Part shown: piece by piece, positions 55,456-64,000 of the stretch
Layout of the letters: each line of letters begins with the position of its first letter
How positions within the stretch are numbered: position 1 is the first letter of the stretch
Source of the DNA: Alterisphingorhabdus sp038748365
GTDB taxonomy: Bacteria > Pseudomonadota > Alphaproteobacteria > Sphingomonadales > Sphingomonadaceae
Direction of reading: 5' to 3'
Assembly: GCA_038748365.1 (NCBI GenBank)
Contig: JBCDIZ010000001.1
Coordinates: 310,001 to 374,000, forward strand
Length of the DNA: 64,000 nt
The notes under the pieces: generated by a model
The model's input: only the letters and a program-made list of their open reading frames with translations
Database searches by the model: none
What the model was told of the DNA's origin: nothing
Program-made: the position numbers and the translations under genes

Positions 55456-55532
55456 CGGGGAGTGGCGCAGCCTGGTAGCGCACCTGTTTTGGGTACAGGG
55501 GGTCGCAAGTTCGAATCTTGTCTCCCCGACCA
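55456..55532 (+). tRNA. tRNA-Pro (anticodon TGG)
   Basis: A 77-base cloverleaf with encoded CCA: acceptor CGGGGAG/CTCCCCG, D-arm GGCGCAGCCTGGTAGCGC, anticodon loop TTTGGGT with TGG and T-arm AAGTTCGAATCTT. It may be transcribed with the tRNA-CAU gene upstream. Confidence 0.95.
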
Positions 55533-55595
55533 CTTTCAGAAATAATCGACTACAACTTAGACCGCTAACGGAAACACCAATAGCAATTTGCCTTT

Positions 55596-55670
55596 TCCGT
55601 TCGTGTCGAGCGTAGTCGAGACACCGTTCTTCAATTGCACCAGCCTCTCGACTTCGCTCGAGGCGAACGG
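55596..55670 (-). repeat. 75-bp inverted repeat, copy 3 of 3
   Basis: On the minus strand this copy differs from the one at 16196-16270 at only a few bases. It lies between tRNA-Pro and the convergent lipoprotein gene. Confidence 0.85.
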
Positions 55671-55701
55671 ATAGAGTGGATAGTCTGCTTTCGGACAGTG
55701 C

Positions 55702-55938
55702 TTACTCGGTTGTTGAGGCTTGCTCCGGTTCCGCACTGGGCGCATTTTCCGGCTGCATCGCTTCAATCTCTATCTGCATTGCTCTGTCTGCGGCTTCTTC
55801 CAGACTTTGTGCCTGTTTTTCAGTGCGCGCTTCTATGGTGGCCGCAGAGCCTTCTTCCATGATGGTTTCTTCACCTTCGCTACAGGCACTTAATGCGAAC
55901 AGTATAAGCGTAAATATGACCGAGAATCGTTGAATCAT
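55702..55938 (-). CDS. Small lipoprotein
   Basis: A 78-residue protein with a lipoprotein signal peptide ending in the lipobox LSAC (Cys19). The mature part is short and acidic and rich in Glu, Ala and Gln, probably one helix (ARTEKQAQSLEEAADRAMQIEIEAM is the core, shortened here). No family recognised. Its ATG overlaps the stop of the M28 peptidase gene (ATGA), so it is produced with that enzyme. Confidence 0.72.
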   Translation of the reverse strand: MIQRFSVIFTLILFALSACSEGEETIMEEGSAATIEARTEKQAQSLEEAADRAMQIEIEAMQPENAPSAEPEQASTTE

Positions 55939-57314
55939 CCTTCCGGCTCCACTGGTCGCGCGGCGATATCGGCATCGCTATTGGCGATGATCGAGAGTAC
56001 TGTCACCCAGGCGGCAACATTTTGCTGCATGGCTACCGGGTCAATCTTGTCGAGCGTATCATCGGGCGTGTGGTGCAGATCGAAATAGTCTGTGCCATCC
56101 TGCTGTAGGTCGATGGCGTTGACGCCGAGACGCACCAGCGGACCATTGTCCGGACCACCGCCTGCCTCAATCGATGAGCGGCCAATACCCAGTGGCGCAA
56201 GCGCGTTGGCGATTTCGGTTTTCAGTGCATCATTGCCCTCGGGCAGTTTGAACTCCACGCGCCAGATGCGTCCGGCGCCAAAGTCGGATTCCATCGCGAT
56301 GGCATGGCCTGCTGCGCCATGTTTCTCGGCATAGGCACGGCCGCCATAAATGCCGACTTCTTCCGAGCCGAACCAGATAAGGCGGATGGTGCGCTTGGGT
56401 TGGCCCGCATCCTTGATCAGCTTGGCCGCGGCGGTGGTGATGGCCACGCCTGCGCCATCATCCACGGCACCAGTGCCAAGATCCCAGCTATCAAGATGGC
56501 CACCGATAACAATAATCGGTGCATCTGGGTCACTTCCCGGAATCTCAGTGATAACATTGCCCGATTCCAACTCGCCCAAAGTGCGCGGGGTCAGCTTAAG
56601 CTTGACCCTCACCGGCTTGCCGCGCGCAAGCACCCGTTCCAGATTTTCGGAATCGGGTATGGAAATGGCGGCCGCCGGTATCGGGTCGCCATTGGCAAAG
56701 CTCGTGCCACCGGTATGCGGGTTGCGGTGATAATCGGTGCCGATCGAGCGGATGATAATCGCCGCTGCGCCCTTTTGTGAGGCAATGCGTGGGCCGATGA
56801 ATCGTGCCCCACCGAAAGCGCCATAGCTGGAGCCGTCCATGGTCTTGGTCATTTTGTGGCTGACAAATGCGATTTTGCCTTCAAGGCTGCCATCGGGCGC
56901 GGCAGTCAGATCAGCCAGTGTTGGGAAAAAGGCGATCTCTGCCTCCAGACCATCCTCACCGGTACTGGCGCTGTTGCCCAAAGCAGTAATGTGCATTTTG
57001 TGTGGGAATGGGGAGGTAATATACGCTTCTTCCTCACCGCGCACCCATACGGGAAGGGTGAAAGGCTCGACACGGATATTGTCGAAGCCGAGCGATGTCA
57101 GCTTCTGGATCGCCCAATCGCGAGCGCGCGCCTCATCCTCGGTACCGGCCAAACGGTGTCCGACCTCAGTGGTCAGGCCTTCGACAATATCATAGGCGGT
57201 ATCATCTTCGAGCGCCTTCGCCTGCAGGGCGGCAGGGTCATGCTGGGCAAAGGCGGGGCTGGCGAGCAATATCGCCAGTATTAAGGTCGCGAATCCGTAT
57301 GTTTTTCTCTTCAT
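55935..57314 (-). CDS. Exported M28-family metallopeptidase
   Basis: A 459-residue secreted zinc aminopeptidase/carboxypeptidase. The N-terminal signal peptide (FATLILAILLASPAFAQ) is followed by a PA domain (around 130-230). The catalytic domain has its zinc ligands in GGHLDSWD, VDDGAGVA, FGSEEVGIYGG, MESDFGAGR and DLHHTPDDT. The start at 57314 is chosen by the signal peptide. The frame is open for another 357 codons upstream, but that part only mirrors the ettA gene. Translationally coupled to the small lipoprotein gene. Confidence 0.92.
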   Translation of the reverse strand: MKRKTYGFATLILAILLASPAFAQHDPAALQAKALEDDTAYDIVEGLTTEVGHRLAGTEDEARARDWAIQKLTSLGFDNIRVEPFTLPVWVRGEEEAYITSPFPHKMHITALGNSASTGEDGLEAEIAFFPTLADLTAAPDGSLEGKIAFVSHKMTKTMDGSSYGAFGGARFIGPRIASQKGAAAIIIRSIGTDYHRNPHTGGTSFANGDPIPAAAISIPDSENLERVLARGKPVRVKLKLTPRTLGELESGNVITEIPGSDPDAPIIVIGGHLDSWDLGTGAVDDGAGVAITTAAAKLIKDAGQPKRTIRLIWFGSEEVGIYGGRAYAEKHGAAGHAIAMESDFGAGRIWRVEFKLPEGNDALKTEIANALAPLGIGRSSIEAGGGPDNGPLVRLGVNAIDLQQDGTDYFDLHHTPDDTLDKIDPVAMQQNVAAWVTVLSIIANSDADIAARPVEPEG

Positions 57315-57431
57315 CCAAGAGAGGATAGGCCAGATGCGCAATATTTGCCAACGCCTCCCTTGCAGGCCGCCTCCCGCTTCGCTAGGCAGCGCTGCAAATA
57401 TTCCCGCATATTGAGAGACAGGACTCCCCCA

Positions 57432-59111
57432 ATGGCCGTACAATATAGCTATGTCATGAAGGGTCTGACCAAGACCTATCCCGGCGCCAACAAGCCGACG
57501 CTGAATGACATTCATCTGCAATTCCTGCCCGATGCCAAGATCGGCATTGTCGGCCCCAATGGCGCGGGTAAATCGACGCTGATGAAGATCATGGCCGGGA
57601 TCGACACCGAATTTCAGGGTGAGGCCTGGGCGGGCGAGGGCATTCGCGTCGGTTATCTGGCGCAGGAGCCGGAGCTGGATGCCAGCAAGACGGTCAAACA
57701 GAATGTTATGGATGGCGTGCGGCCCGTCGCTGATCTTGTCGACCGGTTCAACGAGATATCCGGGCTGATGGCAGACCCGCCCGAAGATGCCGATTTTGAC
57801 GCGCTGATGACCGAAATGGGCGAGCTTCAGGAAAAGATCGACGCGGTGGATGGCTGGACGCTCGACAACCAGCAGGAAATCGCGATGGAAGCCCTGCGCT
57901 GCCCGCCGGGTGATGCTTCGGTGGAAAATCTCTCCGGTGGTGAACGCCGTCGCGTGGCGCTGTGTCGGCTGTTGCTGGAAAAACCGGAAATCCTGCTGCT
58001 CGACGAGCCAACCAACCATCTCGACGCAGAGAGCGTCTCCTGGTTGGAGAACCATCTGGTCGAATATAAAGGCAATGTCATCATGGTCACCCATGATCGC
58101 TACTTCCTCGACAATGTAGTGAAATGGGTGCTGGAGCTCGATCGCGGCCGCTATTTTGCTTATGAGTCCAACTATTCGGGCTATCTGGAGAAAAAAGCCA
58201 AGCGGCTTGAACAGGAAGCCCGCGAGGACAAGGGCCGCCAAAAAGCTATCAACGAAGAGCTGGACTGGATCCGCAAAAACCCCAAAGGCCGCCAGACCAA
58301 ATCCAAGGCCCGTATCAAGAGCTTCGATCAGCTGGTTGAGGCGCAGGAAAACCGTGATCCGGGTAAGGCGCAAATCCTTATCCAAACGCCGGAACGTCTT
58401 GGCGGCAAGGTGATTGAGGCCAAGGGTCTCACCAAAGCCTATGGCGACAAGCTGCTGTTTGAAAATCTCGAATTTACCCTGCCGCCCGGAGGAATTGTCG
58501 GCGTGATCGGTCCCAATGGCGCGGGTAAATCGACTCTGTTCAAGCTGATTACCGGACAGGAACAGCCCGATAGCGGCGAGATTGAGGTCGGCTCAACAGT
58601 CAAGCTCGGCTATGTCGATCAGAGCCGCGATGACCTCAATGCCAACAAGAACGTCTGGGAAGAGATTTCCGACGGTCTCGATTTCTTCCAGCTCGGCAAG
58701 CACGAGGTGCAGACCCGCGCCTATGTCGGTGCGTTCAACTTTAAGGGCACCGACCAGCAGAAAAAGGTCGGCCAGCTATCAGGCGGTGAACGCAACCGCG
58801 TGCATATGGCCAAGATGCTGAAAGAAGGCGGCAATGTGCTGCTGCTCGACGAGCCGACCAACGATCTTGACGTTGAAACGTTGCGCGCACTCGAAGATGC
58901 ACTCGAAAGCTTCGCCGGTTGCGCCGTGGTCATCTCGCACGACCGCTTCTTCCTCGACCGCCTGGCAACGCATATCCTGGCGTTCGAAGGCGACAGCCAT
59001 GTGGAGTGGTTTGAGGGCAATTTTGAAAGCTATGAGGAAGACAAGCGCCGTCGTTTGGGCGATGCTGCAGATAGGCCTACACGCTTGGCGTATAAGAAAT
59101 TGACGCGGTAA
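57432..59111 (+). CDS. ettA: Energy-dependent translational throttle protein EttA (ABC-F)
   Basis: ABC-F ATPase that binds the ribosomal E site and gates the first peptide bond according to ATP/ADP level. The 559-residue product has two ABC cassettes: Walker A GPNGAGKST twice, signatures LSGGERRRVALCRLL and LSGGERNRVHMAKML, and Walker B LLLDEPTNHLDAES and LLLDEPTNDLDVET. The P-site tRNA-interaction linker lies between them (EELDWIRKNPKGRQTKSKARI). The ATG at 57432 starts the usual MAVQYSYVM sequence; the frame upstream to 57345 is not conserved. Confidence 0.96.
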   Translation: MAVQYSYVMKGLTKTYPGANKPTLNDIHLQFLPDAKIGIVGPNGAGKSTLMKIMAGIDTEFQGEAWAGEGIRVGYLAQEPELDASKTVKQNVMDGVRPVADLVDRFNEISGLMADPPEDADFDALMTEMGELQEKIDAVDGWTLDNQQEIAMEALRCPPGDASVENLSGGERRRVALCRLLLEKPEILLLDEPTNHLDAESVSWLENHLVEYKGNVIMVTHDRYFLDNVVKWVLELDRGRYFAYESNYSGYLEKKAKRLEQEAREDKGRQKAINEELDWIRKNPKGRQTKSKARIKSFDQLVEAQENRDPGKAQILIQTPERLGGKVIEAKGLTKAYGDKLLFENLEFTLPPGGIVGVIGPNGAGKSTLFKLITGQEQPDSGEIEVGSTVKLGYVDQSRDDLNANKNVWEEISDGLDFFQLGKHEVQTRAYVGAFNFKGTDQQKKVGQLSGGERNRVHMAKMLKEGGNVLLLDEPTNDLDVETLRALEDALESFAGCAVVISHDRFFLDRLATHILAFEGDSHVEWFEGNFESYEEDKRRRLGDAADRPTRLAYKKLTR

Positions 59112-59133
59112 GCGCTTTTCGGGAAAGTCAGAC

Positions 59134-59697
59134 TTATCGGTCTATGGGAAGTGTAATGCTCAGATCAGAAATGGTCTGAGCTTTCACATTATCACCAAAA
59201 GCGATTTCGCGTTGCTTCTGATAGCTCGCTTCCTGCGGTGCCCACATTTGGGTAAGTCGTTTGCCTTCCACATCAACGACCCAATACTCCGCAATTCCTG
59301 CATTGGCATAAAGATTGGCTTTCGGGCCAAGGTCTATCCGCAGCGTTGTCGCTGCTATTTCAATCGCCAGTTTTACATTGCCGAGCGGCACAATGTCGTT
59401 GCTTTCCAGCTTACTGCAGATGACGAGGTCAGGCTCAGGGCAGTCATAGTCCGATATCCGCACAGATACATCGGTAAGCACTTCAAACTCACTGCTTTTC
59501 AACTGCTCGAACAAAGCATGGGAAAGATACGTCATGCAACGTGCATGATCCGAATATTTGGAGTTCATGTAGAAAACTTCCCCGTCGAAAAGCTCGGTGT
59601 TACGATCACCAAATGCGCCTTCACGGTCTAGCAACAGAAATTCATCCACACTGATGCGATGCTTTTGCAGGGTATCGATGATCTCATGTGCGGTCAT
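59134..59697 (-). CDS. Uma2-family (DUF820) putative endonuclease
   Basis: A 187-residue PD-(D/E)XK-like protein of the Uma2 family. Features: ISVDEFLLLDREGAFG, TELFDGEVFYM, the core CPEPDLVICSK ... VKLAIEIAATTLRIDLGPKANLYANAGIAEYWVVD with the catalytic-type Asp and Glu-x-(Ala) strand, and a C-terminal beta part. The conserved Lys that usually follows (EVSxxS/T..D...K) is present as LGPK. No ribosome binding site is clear. I chose the ATG at 59697 by comparison with the family; one at 59763 is possible. Function of this family is unproven. Confidence 0.8.
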   Translation of the reverse strand: MTAHEIIDTLQKHRISVDEFLLLDREGAFGDRNTELFDGEVFYMNSKYSDHARCMTYLSHALFEQLKSSEFEVLTDVSVRISDYDCPEPDLVICSKLESNDIVPLGNVKLAIEIAATTLRIDLGPKANLYANAGIAEYWVVDVEGKRLTQMWAPQEASYQKQREIAFGDNVKAQTISDLSITLPIDR

Positions 59698-59776
59698 ATT
59701 CAAATATATATCATCAAAATGCTGACGGTCCAAACTGTCTCTCAAATGACGCATTGATGTCATAGAGGCGCGGACG

Positions 59777-60925
59777 ATGCCCGATTCCGTGCCTTTGCTA
59801 TTCGATCCGGCTTGTCCGCCTGAGAAGGTTTGGCAGGGTGCTAGCCCTTCCATTTCCGCCTTTCTGCAGCACGCTGCGGCGCAACCTTTGACGCAGCTTA
59901 TTCCCAATACCAAAGGCATTGATCTGCGTGCCCTGCGCATTGGCCCACACCTCCTCCCCGTCACCATCAGCGATGGCGGCATGGGTGGCAGCTATGTGGT
60001 GCAGCCGCACAGTGCCTATGTCGGCTATGCCAAGGATGAGCTGCATCAGGCCGGGCTGGGCATGGCGGCGCCGCTGGTGGGCGCGGGGTTGAGCGCTATT
60101 GGCGGGTTGCTGCGCGCGGCGAATATCAATCGGGTGGCGATGCTCGACAATTTCCTCTTTGCCACCAATTTGCACGGGAACTGGCAAGGCGAGGGGATTG
60201 CCGCGATGCGCGAGGCGGTGCTGGCGGATTATCCCGATCATATGCTGGCAATCCGTAGTGTCGATGATTGGTCCTCACCCGCACTCTATCAGGCGCTGCG
60301 CGATGATGGCTGGCTGATGATCCCGTCGCGGCAGATATGGGTGATTGATGATGTCGCGGCGCAATGGCGTCCGCGCAGTCACACCAAGAGCGACCGGCGC
60401 AAATTCCGCAAATCGGGACTGGTGGCGGAGGGCATCAGCGCCATGATGGCCAGCGATGCCGAGCGGATCGCGACGCTGTACAAGGCGCTGTATCTCGACA
60501 AATATTCGATGCTCAATCCCCAATTTACACCTGAATGGATCAGGCTGCTTTCGGATAGTGAGCTGGTCGATTTTCAGGTGGTGCGCAATGGCGAAGGGAC
60601 CATTATGGGCGTCGCCGGATGCTTTGCGCGCGGTGATGTGCTGACGGTGCCGGTCCTCGGCTATGATATGACCGCCCCGCGCGATGCGGCGCTCTACCGT
60701 ATCGCTAGCCTGCTATTCGGCGACTATGCGATAGACCATGGTCTGCGGCTCAACTGCTCGGCGGGGGCGGGCAGTTTCAAGGCCGCCCGCGGCGCGCGTT
60801 CGCATATCGAATATATGGCCTGCCATATTGCGCATCTGCCAAAGTCGCGGCAAATGGCGATGCGGGCGATGGCATGGGGAATGCGCGAAATTGCTATGCC
60901 AGCGCTGGTGAAGCGGGGGTTATGA
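59777..60925 (+). CDS. GNAT/FemAB-like acyltransferase-fold protein
   Basis: A 382-residue soluble protein. The central to C-terminal part (about 180-345) resembles a GNAT or FemX/BioF2-like acyltransferase: SHTKSDRRKFRKSGL, AERIATLYKALYLDKYSMLNPQFT, GVAGCFARGDVLTVPVLGYDM and an end helix. N-terminally DFRALRIGPHLLPVTISD-like segments are conserved in appearance but not assignable. Substrate unknown. The gene runs into a palindromic repeat right after its stop. Confidence 0.6.
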   Translation: MPDSVPLLFDPACPPEKVWQGASPSISAFLQHAAAQPLTQLIPNTKGIDLRALRIGPHLLPVTISDGGMGGSYVVQPHSAYVGYAKDELHQAGLGMAAPLVGAGLSAIGGLLRAANINRVAMLDNFLFATNLHGNWQGEGIAAMREAVLADYPDHMLAIRSVDDWSSPALYQALRDDGWLMIPSRQIWVIDDVAAQWRPRSHTKSDRRKFRKSGLVAEGISAMMASDAERIATLYKALYLDKYSMLNPQFTPEWIRLLSDSELVDFQVVRNGEGTIMGVAGCFARGDVLTVPVLGYDMTAPRDAALYRIASLLFGDYAIDHGLRLNCSAGAGSFKAARGARSHIEYMACHIAHLPKSRQMAMRAMAWGMREIAMPALVKRGL

Positions 60926-60933
60926 TGACAGTT

Positions 60934-61031
60934 CCCCTCCCGCTTGCGGGAGGGGTTAGGGGAGGGCCTGAGAAGCCTCAACGCCGAAGATCAAAATCCC
61001 TCCCCCGATCCCTCCCGTAAACGGGAGGGGA
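60934..61031. repeat. Short two-part palindromic repeat (DUF559-element type)
   Basis: Head 60934-60966 (palindrome CTCCCGCTTGCGGGAG), spacer of 30 bases, tail 60997-61031 (palindrome CTCCCGTAAACGGGAG). Same order, orientation and outer sequence as the copy in carA and as the flanks of the DUF559 gene. It lies between the convergent acyltransferase-like and NYN genes. Confidence 0.85.
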
Positions 61032-61037
61032 GAGAGA

Positions 61038-61757
61038 TTAATTCACCCGCTTCACAAAAATCTGTCCGTTCTCGCTGCGCTTGGTCTGAAAATTTGGCAC
61101 CGTCTCAAACATATCCGATAACCTCGCAAAACCATAATTACGCACATCAAAACTGGACCGATTGCCTGCGATTTTACCAACAGCGCTCAGGCTGGCAAAG
61201 CCTTCAGAATCGCGCTTGCTCGCCTGATAGGCATCGATCAAAAGATGCAACAATTCCTCATCAACGCCTTCGCTCTGCTGCTTACCATTCTCCTGCTCGG
61301 CCTTCTCGGCGCGGATCAGGGCGTTGACGTCGATAAACCGGGTACAGGCCTGTTTGAAACCATCGGGTGTCTTGATGCCGCCAAAACCGTACACCGGAAT
61401 ACCTTCCTGCCGGATACGCATCGCCAGCGGCATGAAGTCGCTATCCGAGCTCATAATGCCAAAACCATCGACACGGCCATGCGAGAGCAGGTCCATGGCA
61501 TCGATAGTCATTTTCATATCGGTAGCGTTCTTGCCCTTGGTGATGTCAAATTGCTGTTGTGGATCAATGCCATAGCGGTGCACCAGATCGACCCAGCCTT
61601 TGAGGCTTTGCTTGCGCCAATTGCCATAGGCACGACGGACATTGACAGTGCCAAGCTCGGCAAGGACGGTTAACACCGGGTCGATACCTGCAGGCGAGGC
61701 ATTATCGGCGTCGATCAGCAGCGCGATGTTGGACGTGTTGGAATCACTATTGGGCAT
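61038..61757 (-). CDS. NYN-domain (LabA/DUF88-like) putative RNase with OST-HTH/LOTUS tail
   Basis: A 239-residue protein. The N-terminal PIN-like NYN domain shows the acidic residues in ALLIDADNASPAG, KGKNATDMKMTIDAMDLL and GIMSSDSDFMPLAMRIR. The C-terminal 80 residues (ELLHLLIDAYQASKRDSEGFASLSAVGKI ... YGFARLSDMFETV) form an OST-HTH/LOTUS RNA-binding domain. The pairing suggests an RNA-processing enzyme of the MARF1/Limkain type. ATG at 61757 chosen; an alternative at 61823 would overlap the preceding gene. Confidence 0.88.
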   Translation of the reverse strand: MPNSDSNTSNIALLIDADNASPAGIDPVLTVLAELGTVNVRRAYGNWRKQSLKGWVDLVHRYGIDPQQQFDITKGKNATDMKMTIDAMDLLSHGRVDGFGIMSSDSDFMPLAMRIRQEGIPVYGFGGIKTPDGFKQACTRFIDVNALIRAEKAEQENGKQQSEGVDEELLHLLIDAYQASKRDSEGFASLSAVGKIAGNRSSFDVRNYGFARLSDMFETVPNFQTKRSENGQIFVKRVN

Positions 61758-61795
61758 GTAGGTGTTGTGCTGATTTTGCGCCCATGAAGCAAGCG

Positions 61796-62410
61796 TTACG
61801 GCACCATCCAACGACCTTGCCATCCCGCGTCGTCTTCATGAGTAAATAGGGCGCGTCGATGCCCAGTGTGCGCGAGATAGAGCCACTCCATGCGGTCTAT
61901 AGTGATATAGAGCAGGGCAAAATTGGGACGTCCCAAATGGCTGCGTTCCTCGGTCGGCTCGACGCCTTCGAGATCGGAAGGCAAGCCTGAAATGGGGCTT
62001 TCGGTAAAGCTGCCCGGAGCAGGATCAGCAAGATAGCAGCGGCGGGCATAGAGCGTTGCTTCGCGCCATGCTGTGTCAGCATTGGGCGTATCGGTCTCAA
62101 TATGCCCGGTGCCGTGCATCCTGATCTGGATTTTCGCCTTCATATCATAGGCCAGCACCGAAACAGCCGCGCCATCTCCGACCATATTCACTTTGGCGGC
62201 GCGGGCATCAGTGTGGAAACGCAGGCGCCGGGCGTCGCCATCGGCCTCGCGCAGCACCATGATCCGCTGATGTGGCAGGCCTTGCGCATCGCTATTGCCG
62301 ATGGTCAGTTGATGAAAGGCATGACGACGATCCTTCGCACCACGCGCCAGACGGCGCCAGCAATCGGCGGCTATCTCGTCGAGATTATCATTATAGTCGA
62401 TATCACTCAT
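61796..62410 (-). CDS. Pyridoxamine 5'-phosphate oxidase-family flavoprotein
   Basis: A 204-residue FMN-binding split-barrel protein. RHAFHQLTIGNSDAQGLPHQRIMVLREAD is its conserved start, followed by RLRFHTDARAAKV, a central GTGHIETD strand and a C-terminal end GWQGRWMVP like that of PdxH. It differs from canonical PdxH in the phosphate-binding segments, so the true substrate may not be pyridoxamine phosphate. The ATG at 62410 overlaps the putP stop region by 8 bases. Confidence 0.8.
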   Translation of the reverse strand: MSDIDYNDNLDEIAADCWRRLARGAKDRRHAFHQLTIGNSDAQGLPHQRIMVLREADGDARRLRFHTDARAAKVNMVGDGAAVSVLAYDMKAKIQIRMHGTGHIETDTPNADTAWREATLYARRCYLADPAPGSFTESPISGLPSDLEGVEPTEERSHLGRPNFALLYITIDRMEWLYLAHTGHRRALFTHEDDAGWQGRWMVP

Positions 62411-63863
62411 AGGCGTGAACTTTGTGAACTTTAGGCGCGGTGGCAAGCGAAACCGTTACTATCGCCAGCGCAGCGGCGACAAAGCCCGGAATAATTTCAT
62501 ACACGCCGCCAAGCCCGTAAAAGTCGCTGTTCCATCCTATGGCAATCCAGCCAATCACAACCAGCGCACCGGTGATCAGGCCAGCGACCGCCCCAGCACC
62601 CGTCATCCGCGACCAACATAGCGATAACAGCATCAGTGGTCCAAAAGCCGCGCCAAATCCGGCCCAGGCATTGGCAACAAGTTCGAGTACCTGACTGTCT
62701 GGATCAAGCGCAATCAGCCCGGCCAATATCGCCACCACAGCCACTGCGAGGCGTCCCACTGTTACCAACTCGGTTTCGCTGGCTTTGCGGCGGAAAAAGG
62801 CGCGGTAGAAATCTTCGGTCAGCGAGGCAGAAGACACCAGCAATTGCGAGGAGATGGTGCTCATAATCGCAGCCAGCAGGGCGGCGAGGAGGAAGCCGGT
62901 AATCAGCGGATGAAACAACAGATCGGCGAGCAAGATAAAGGTCGTCTCCGGATCATCGAGCGTCAGGCCATTTGCCTCGACATAGGCGCGACCCGCCAGC
63001 GCCACGCCAATCGCGCCGAGCAGCGATATTCCCATCCAACTCATGCCGATGGTGCGGGCGGTGGGAATATCCTTGACGCTGCGAATAGCCATAAAGCGGA
63101 CAATGATATGCGGCTGCCCGAAATAGCCCAGTCCCCATGCAGTGGCCGAGAGGGAACCGACCAGTGTCAGCCCTTTGGTGAGGCTGAGCAGGCTAGGGTC
63201 GATCTCGGTCAGGATATTCGTCGTCGCCGCCCATCCGCCAAGATCAGACAGGGCGACAATCGGCATTAGTACAAGCGCCACCACCATGATGCAGCCCTGG
63301 ACAAAATCAGTCAGGCTAACCGCGAGAAAGCCGCCAAACATGGTATAGGCCAGCACCACCCCGGCGGTGAGCCAAACGCCGAGCAGATAGTCCTGCCCAA
63401 AGGCGCTGGCGAACAGCTTGCCACCGCCGACCAGTCCGGCGGCGGTATAGACGGTGAAGAATAGCACGATGACAATCGCTGAAATGCTGCGTAACAGCAG
63501 CGCTTTATCGGGGAAGCGGCGAGCAAGAAATTGCGGGATAGTGAGGCAGTTATCCAGCCTCTCGGTTTGCTCGCGTAGCCGTGGCGCAACGATAATCCAG
63601 TTGAGCAGCGCGCCGATGAACAGGCCAATGCCAATCCATGCTTCGACCAGCCCGCTGACATACAGCGCGCCCGGCAAGCCAAGCAGTAGCCAGCCCGACA
63701 TATCCGAGGCCCCGGCGGAGAGTGCAGCAACCGCTGGCGAAAGCTGCCGGCCGCCGAGCATATAGCCTGCGCTGTCGCTGGTGGAGGTGCGCCATGCATA
63801 AAGGCCGATGCCGATCATCCCGAAAAAATAGAGAGCGAGGGTGACAAGGGTTCCGGTTTCCAT
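62403..63863 (-). CDS. putP: Sodium/proline symporter PutP
   Basis: A 486-residue member of the sodium:solute symporter family with about 13 transmembrane helices. Marker segments are GIGLYAWRTSTSDSAGYMLGGRQLSPAVAALSAGASDMSGWLLLGLPGALY, SLTDFVQGCIMV, GYFGQPHIIVRFMAI and ISSQLLVSSASLTEDFY, which point to proline transport. The first gene of a small unit with the flavoprotein oxidase and NYN genes, joined by short overlaps. Confidence 0.93.
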   Translation of the reverse strand: METGTLVTLALYFFGMIGIGLYAWRTSTSDSAGYMLGGRQLSPAVAALSAGASDMSGWLLLGLPGALYVSGLVEAWIGIGLFIGALLNWIIVAPRLREQTERLDNCLTIPQFLARRFPDKALLLRSISAIVIVLFFTVYTAAGLVGGGKLFASAFGQDYLLGVWLTAGVVLAYTMFGGFLAVSLTDFVQGCIMVVALVLMPIVALSDLGGWAATTNILTEIDPSLLSLTKGLTLVGSLSATAWGLGYFGQPHIIVRFMAIRSVKDIPTARTIGMSWMGISLLGAIGVALAGRAYVEANGLTLDDPETTFILLADLLFHPLITGFLLAALLAAIMSTISSQLLVSSASLTEDFYRAFFRRKASETELVTVGRLAVAVVAILAGLIALDPDSQVLELVANAWAGFGAAFGPLMLLSLCWSRMTGAGAVAGLITGALVVIGWIAIGWNSDFYGLGGVYEIIPGFVAAALAIVTVSLATAPKVHKVHAYE

Positions 63864-63921
63864 GGCGGCGGGGCCTAGACCATAAGTGATGTGCTATCAA
63901 TGATAGGTGGATGCAATTGCT

Positions 63922-64000
63922 CTATGGCGCTTGCAACCATTGCATCGCCGCTCGTGCATCGCTATCTGCAAAGCCATGAACGACATGTCCGTAAAGCCAG
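63922..64000 (-). CDS. C-terminal end of an unidentified gene (cut by window edge)
   Basis: The last 25 codons of a minus-strand frame enter from the right edge, reading WLYGHVVHGFADSDARAAMQWL and then QAP and a TAG stop. Length is too short to identify a family. It would end 58 bases before putP begins. Confidence 0.3.
   Translation of the reverse strand, partial: WLYGHVVHGFADSDARAAMQWLQAP

Noticed and set aside
55324..55533. Open frame across tRNA-Pro reading MVGETRFELATPCTQNRCATRL
   Set aside because: This is the well-known false translation of a tRNA-Pro gene. The frame ending at 2887 (LPELDSNQRPFD) is the same artefact over tRNA-Asn.
57315..58385. 357-codon N-terminal extension of the M28 peptidase frame
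   Set aside because: It is antisense to ettA, and the peptidase has a proper signal peptide starting at 57314.

Overview
The window is chromosomal DNA of an alphaproteobacterium, most likely a member of the Sphingomonadales (Sphingorhabdus/Sphingopyxis/Erythrobacter-like). I infer this from protein character, from gene order (sdhE-mfd divergent from recG; rpoD-dnaG-yqeY divergent from carAB-greA; eno-ftsB-pdhA-pdhB), from a lipoylated PdhB, from small families such as DUF4170, and from alphaproteobacterial tRNA promoters (TTGC.. / 17 bp / CTAT..). Almost all of it is housekeeping genome; there is no prophage, integrase, transposase or CRISPR array. No gap without a gene exceeds about 270 bases.

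Layout. 0-13 kb: secA, tRNA-Asn, NAD kinase, an EAL phosphodiesterase, mfd-sdhE, recG, a PilZ protein, tyrS. 13-20 kb: a DOMON/NamZ/M24-peptidase set, then a CoxE-like VWA gene and its MoxR ATPase separated by a soluble chemoreceptor on the opposite strand. 20-32 kb: the macromolecular synthesis cluster yqeY-[DUF559]-dnaG-rpoD, divergent carA-[unknown gene]-carB, greA, rhomboid. 32-35 kb: DUF4170 and a yqjD/yqjE/yqjK-like membrane operon. 35-39 kb: eno-ftsB-pdhA-pdhB. 39-42 kb: three Tad-type pilus/secretome genes. 42-50 kb: a phytoene-synthase-like protein, EF-hand protein, trmFO, YhhN, gyrA, SDR, yaaA. 50-55 kb: TPR protein, Lrp regulator, a histidine-kinase-like protein lacking its ATPase domain, a WalW-type deacetylase, tRNA-CAU and tRNA-Pro. 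55-64 kb: lipoprotein, M28 peptidase, ettA, Uma2 protein, acyltransferase-like protein, NYN RNase-like protein, flavoprotein oxidase, putP and the tail of one more gene.

The most unusual signal is a family of GC-rich palindromic repeats. A short two-part form (head palindrome, about 30-35 bp spacer, tail palindrome) occurs between genes at 60.9 kb and, in frame, inside carA at 26.5 kb. A third copy at 24.8-25.2 kb has the same head and tail, but its spacer is replaced by a complete gene for a DUF559 (Vsr-like) endonuclease, whose ribosome binding site and last codons come from the repeat itself. This looks like an autonomous element with non-autonomous short derivatives. Second is an AT-richer, unrecognised 263-codon gene placed with overlapping start and stop codons between carA and carB. 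Third is a 75-bp repeat present three times, each time between convergent genes.
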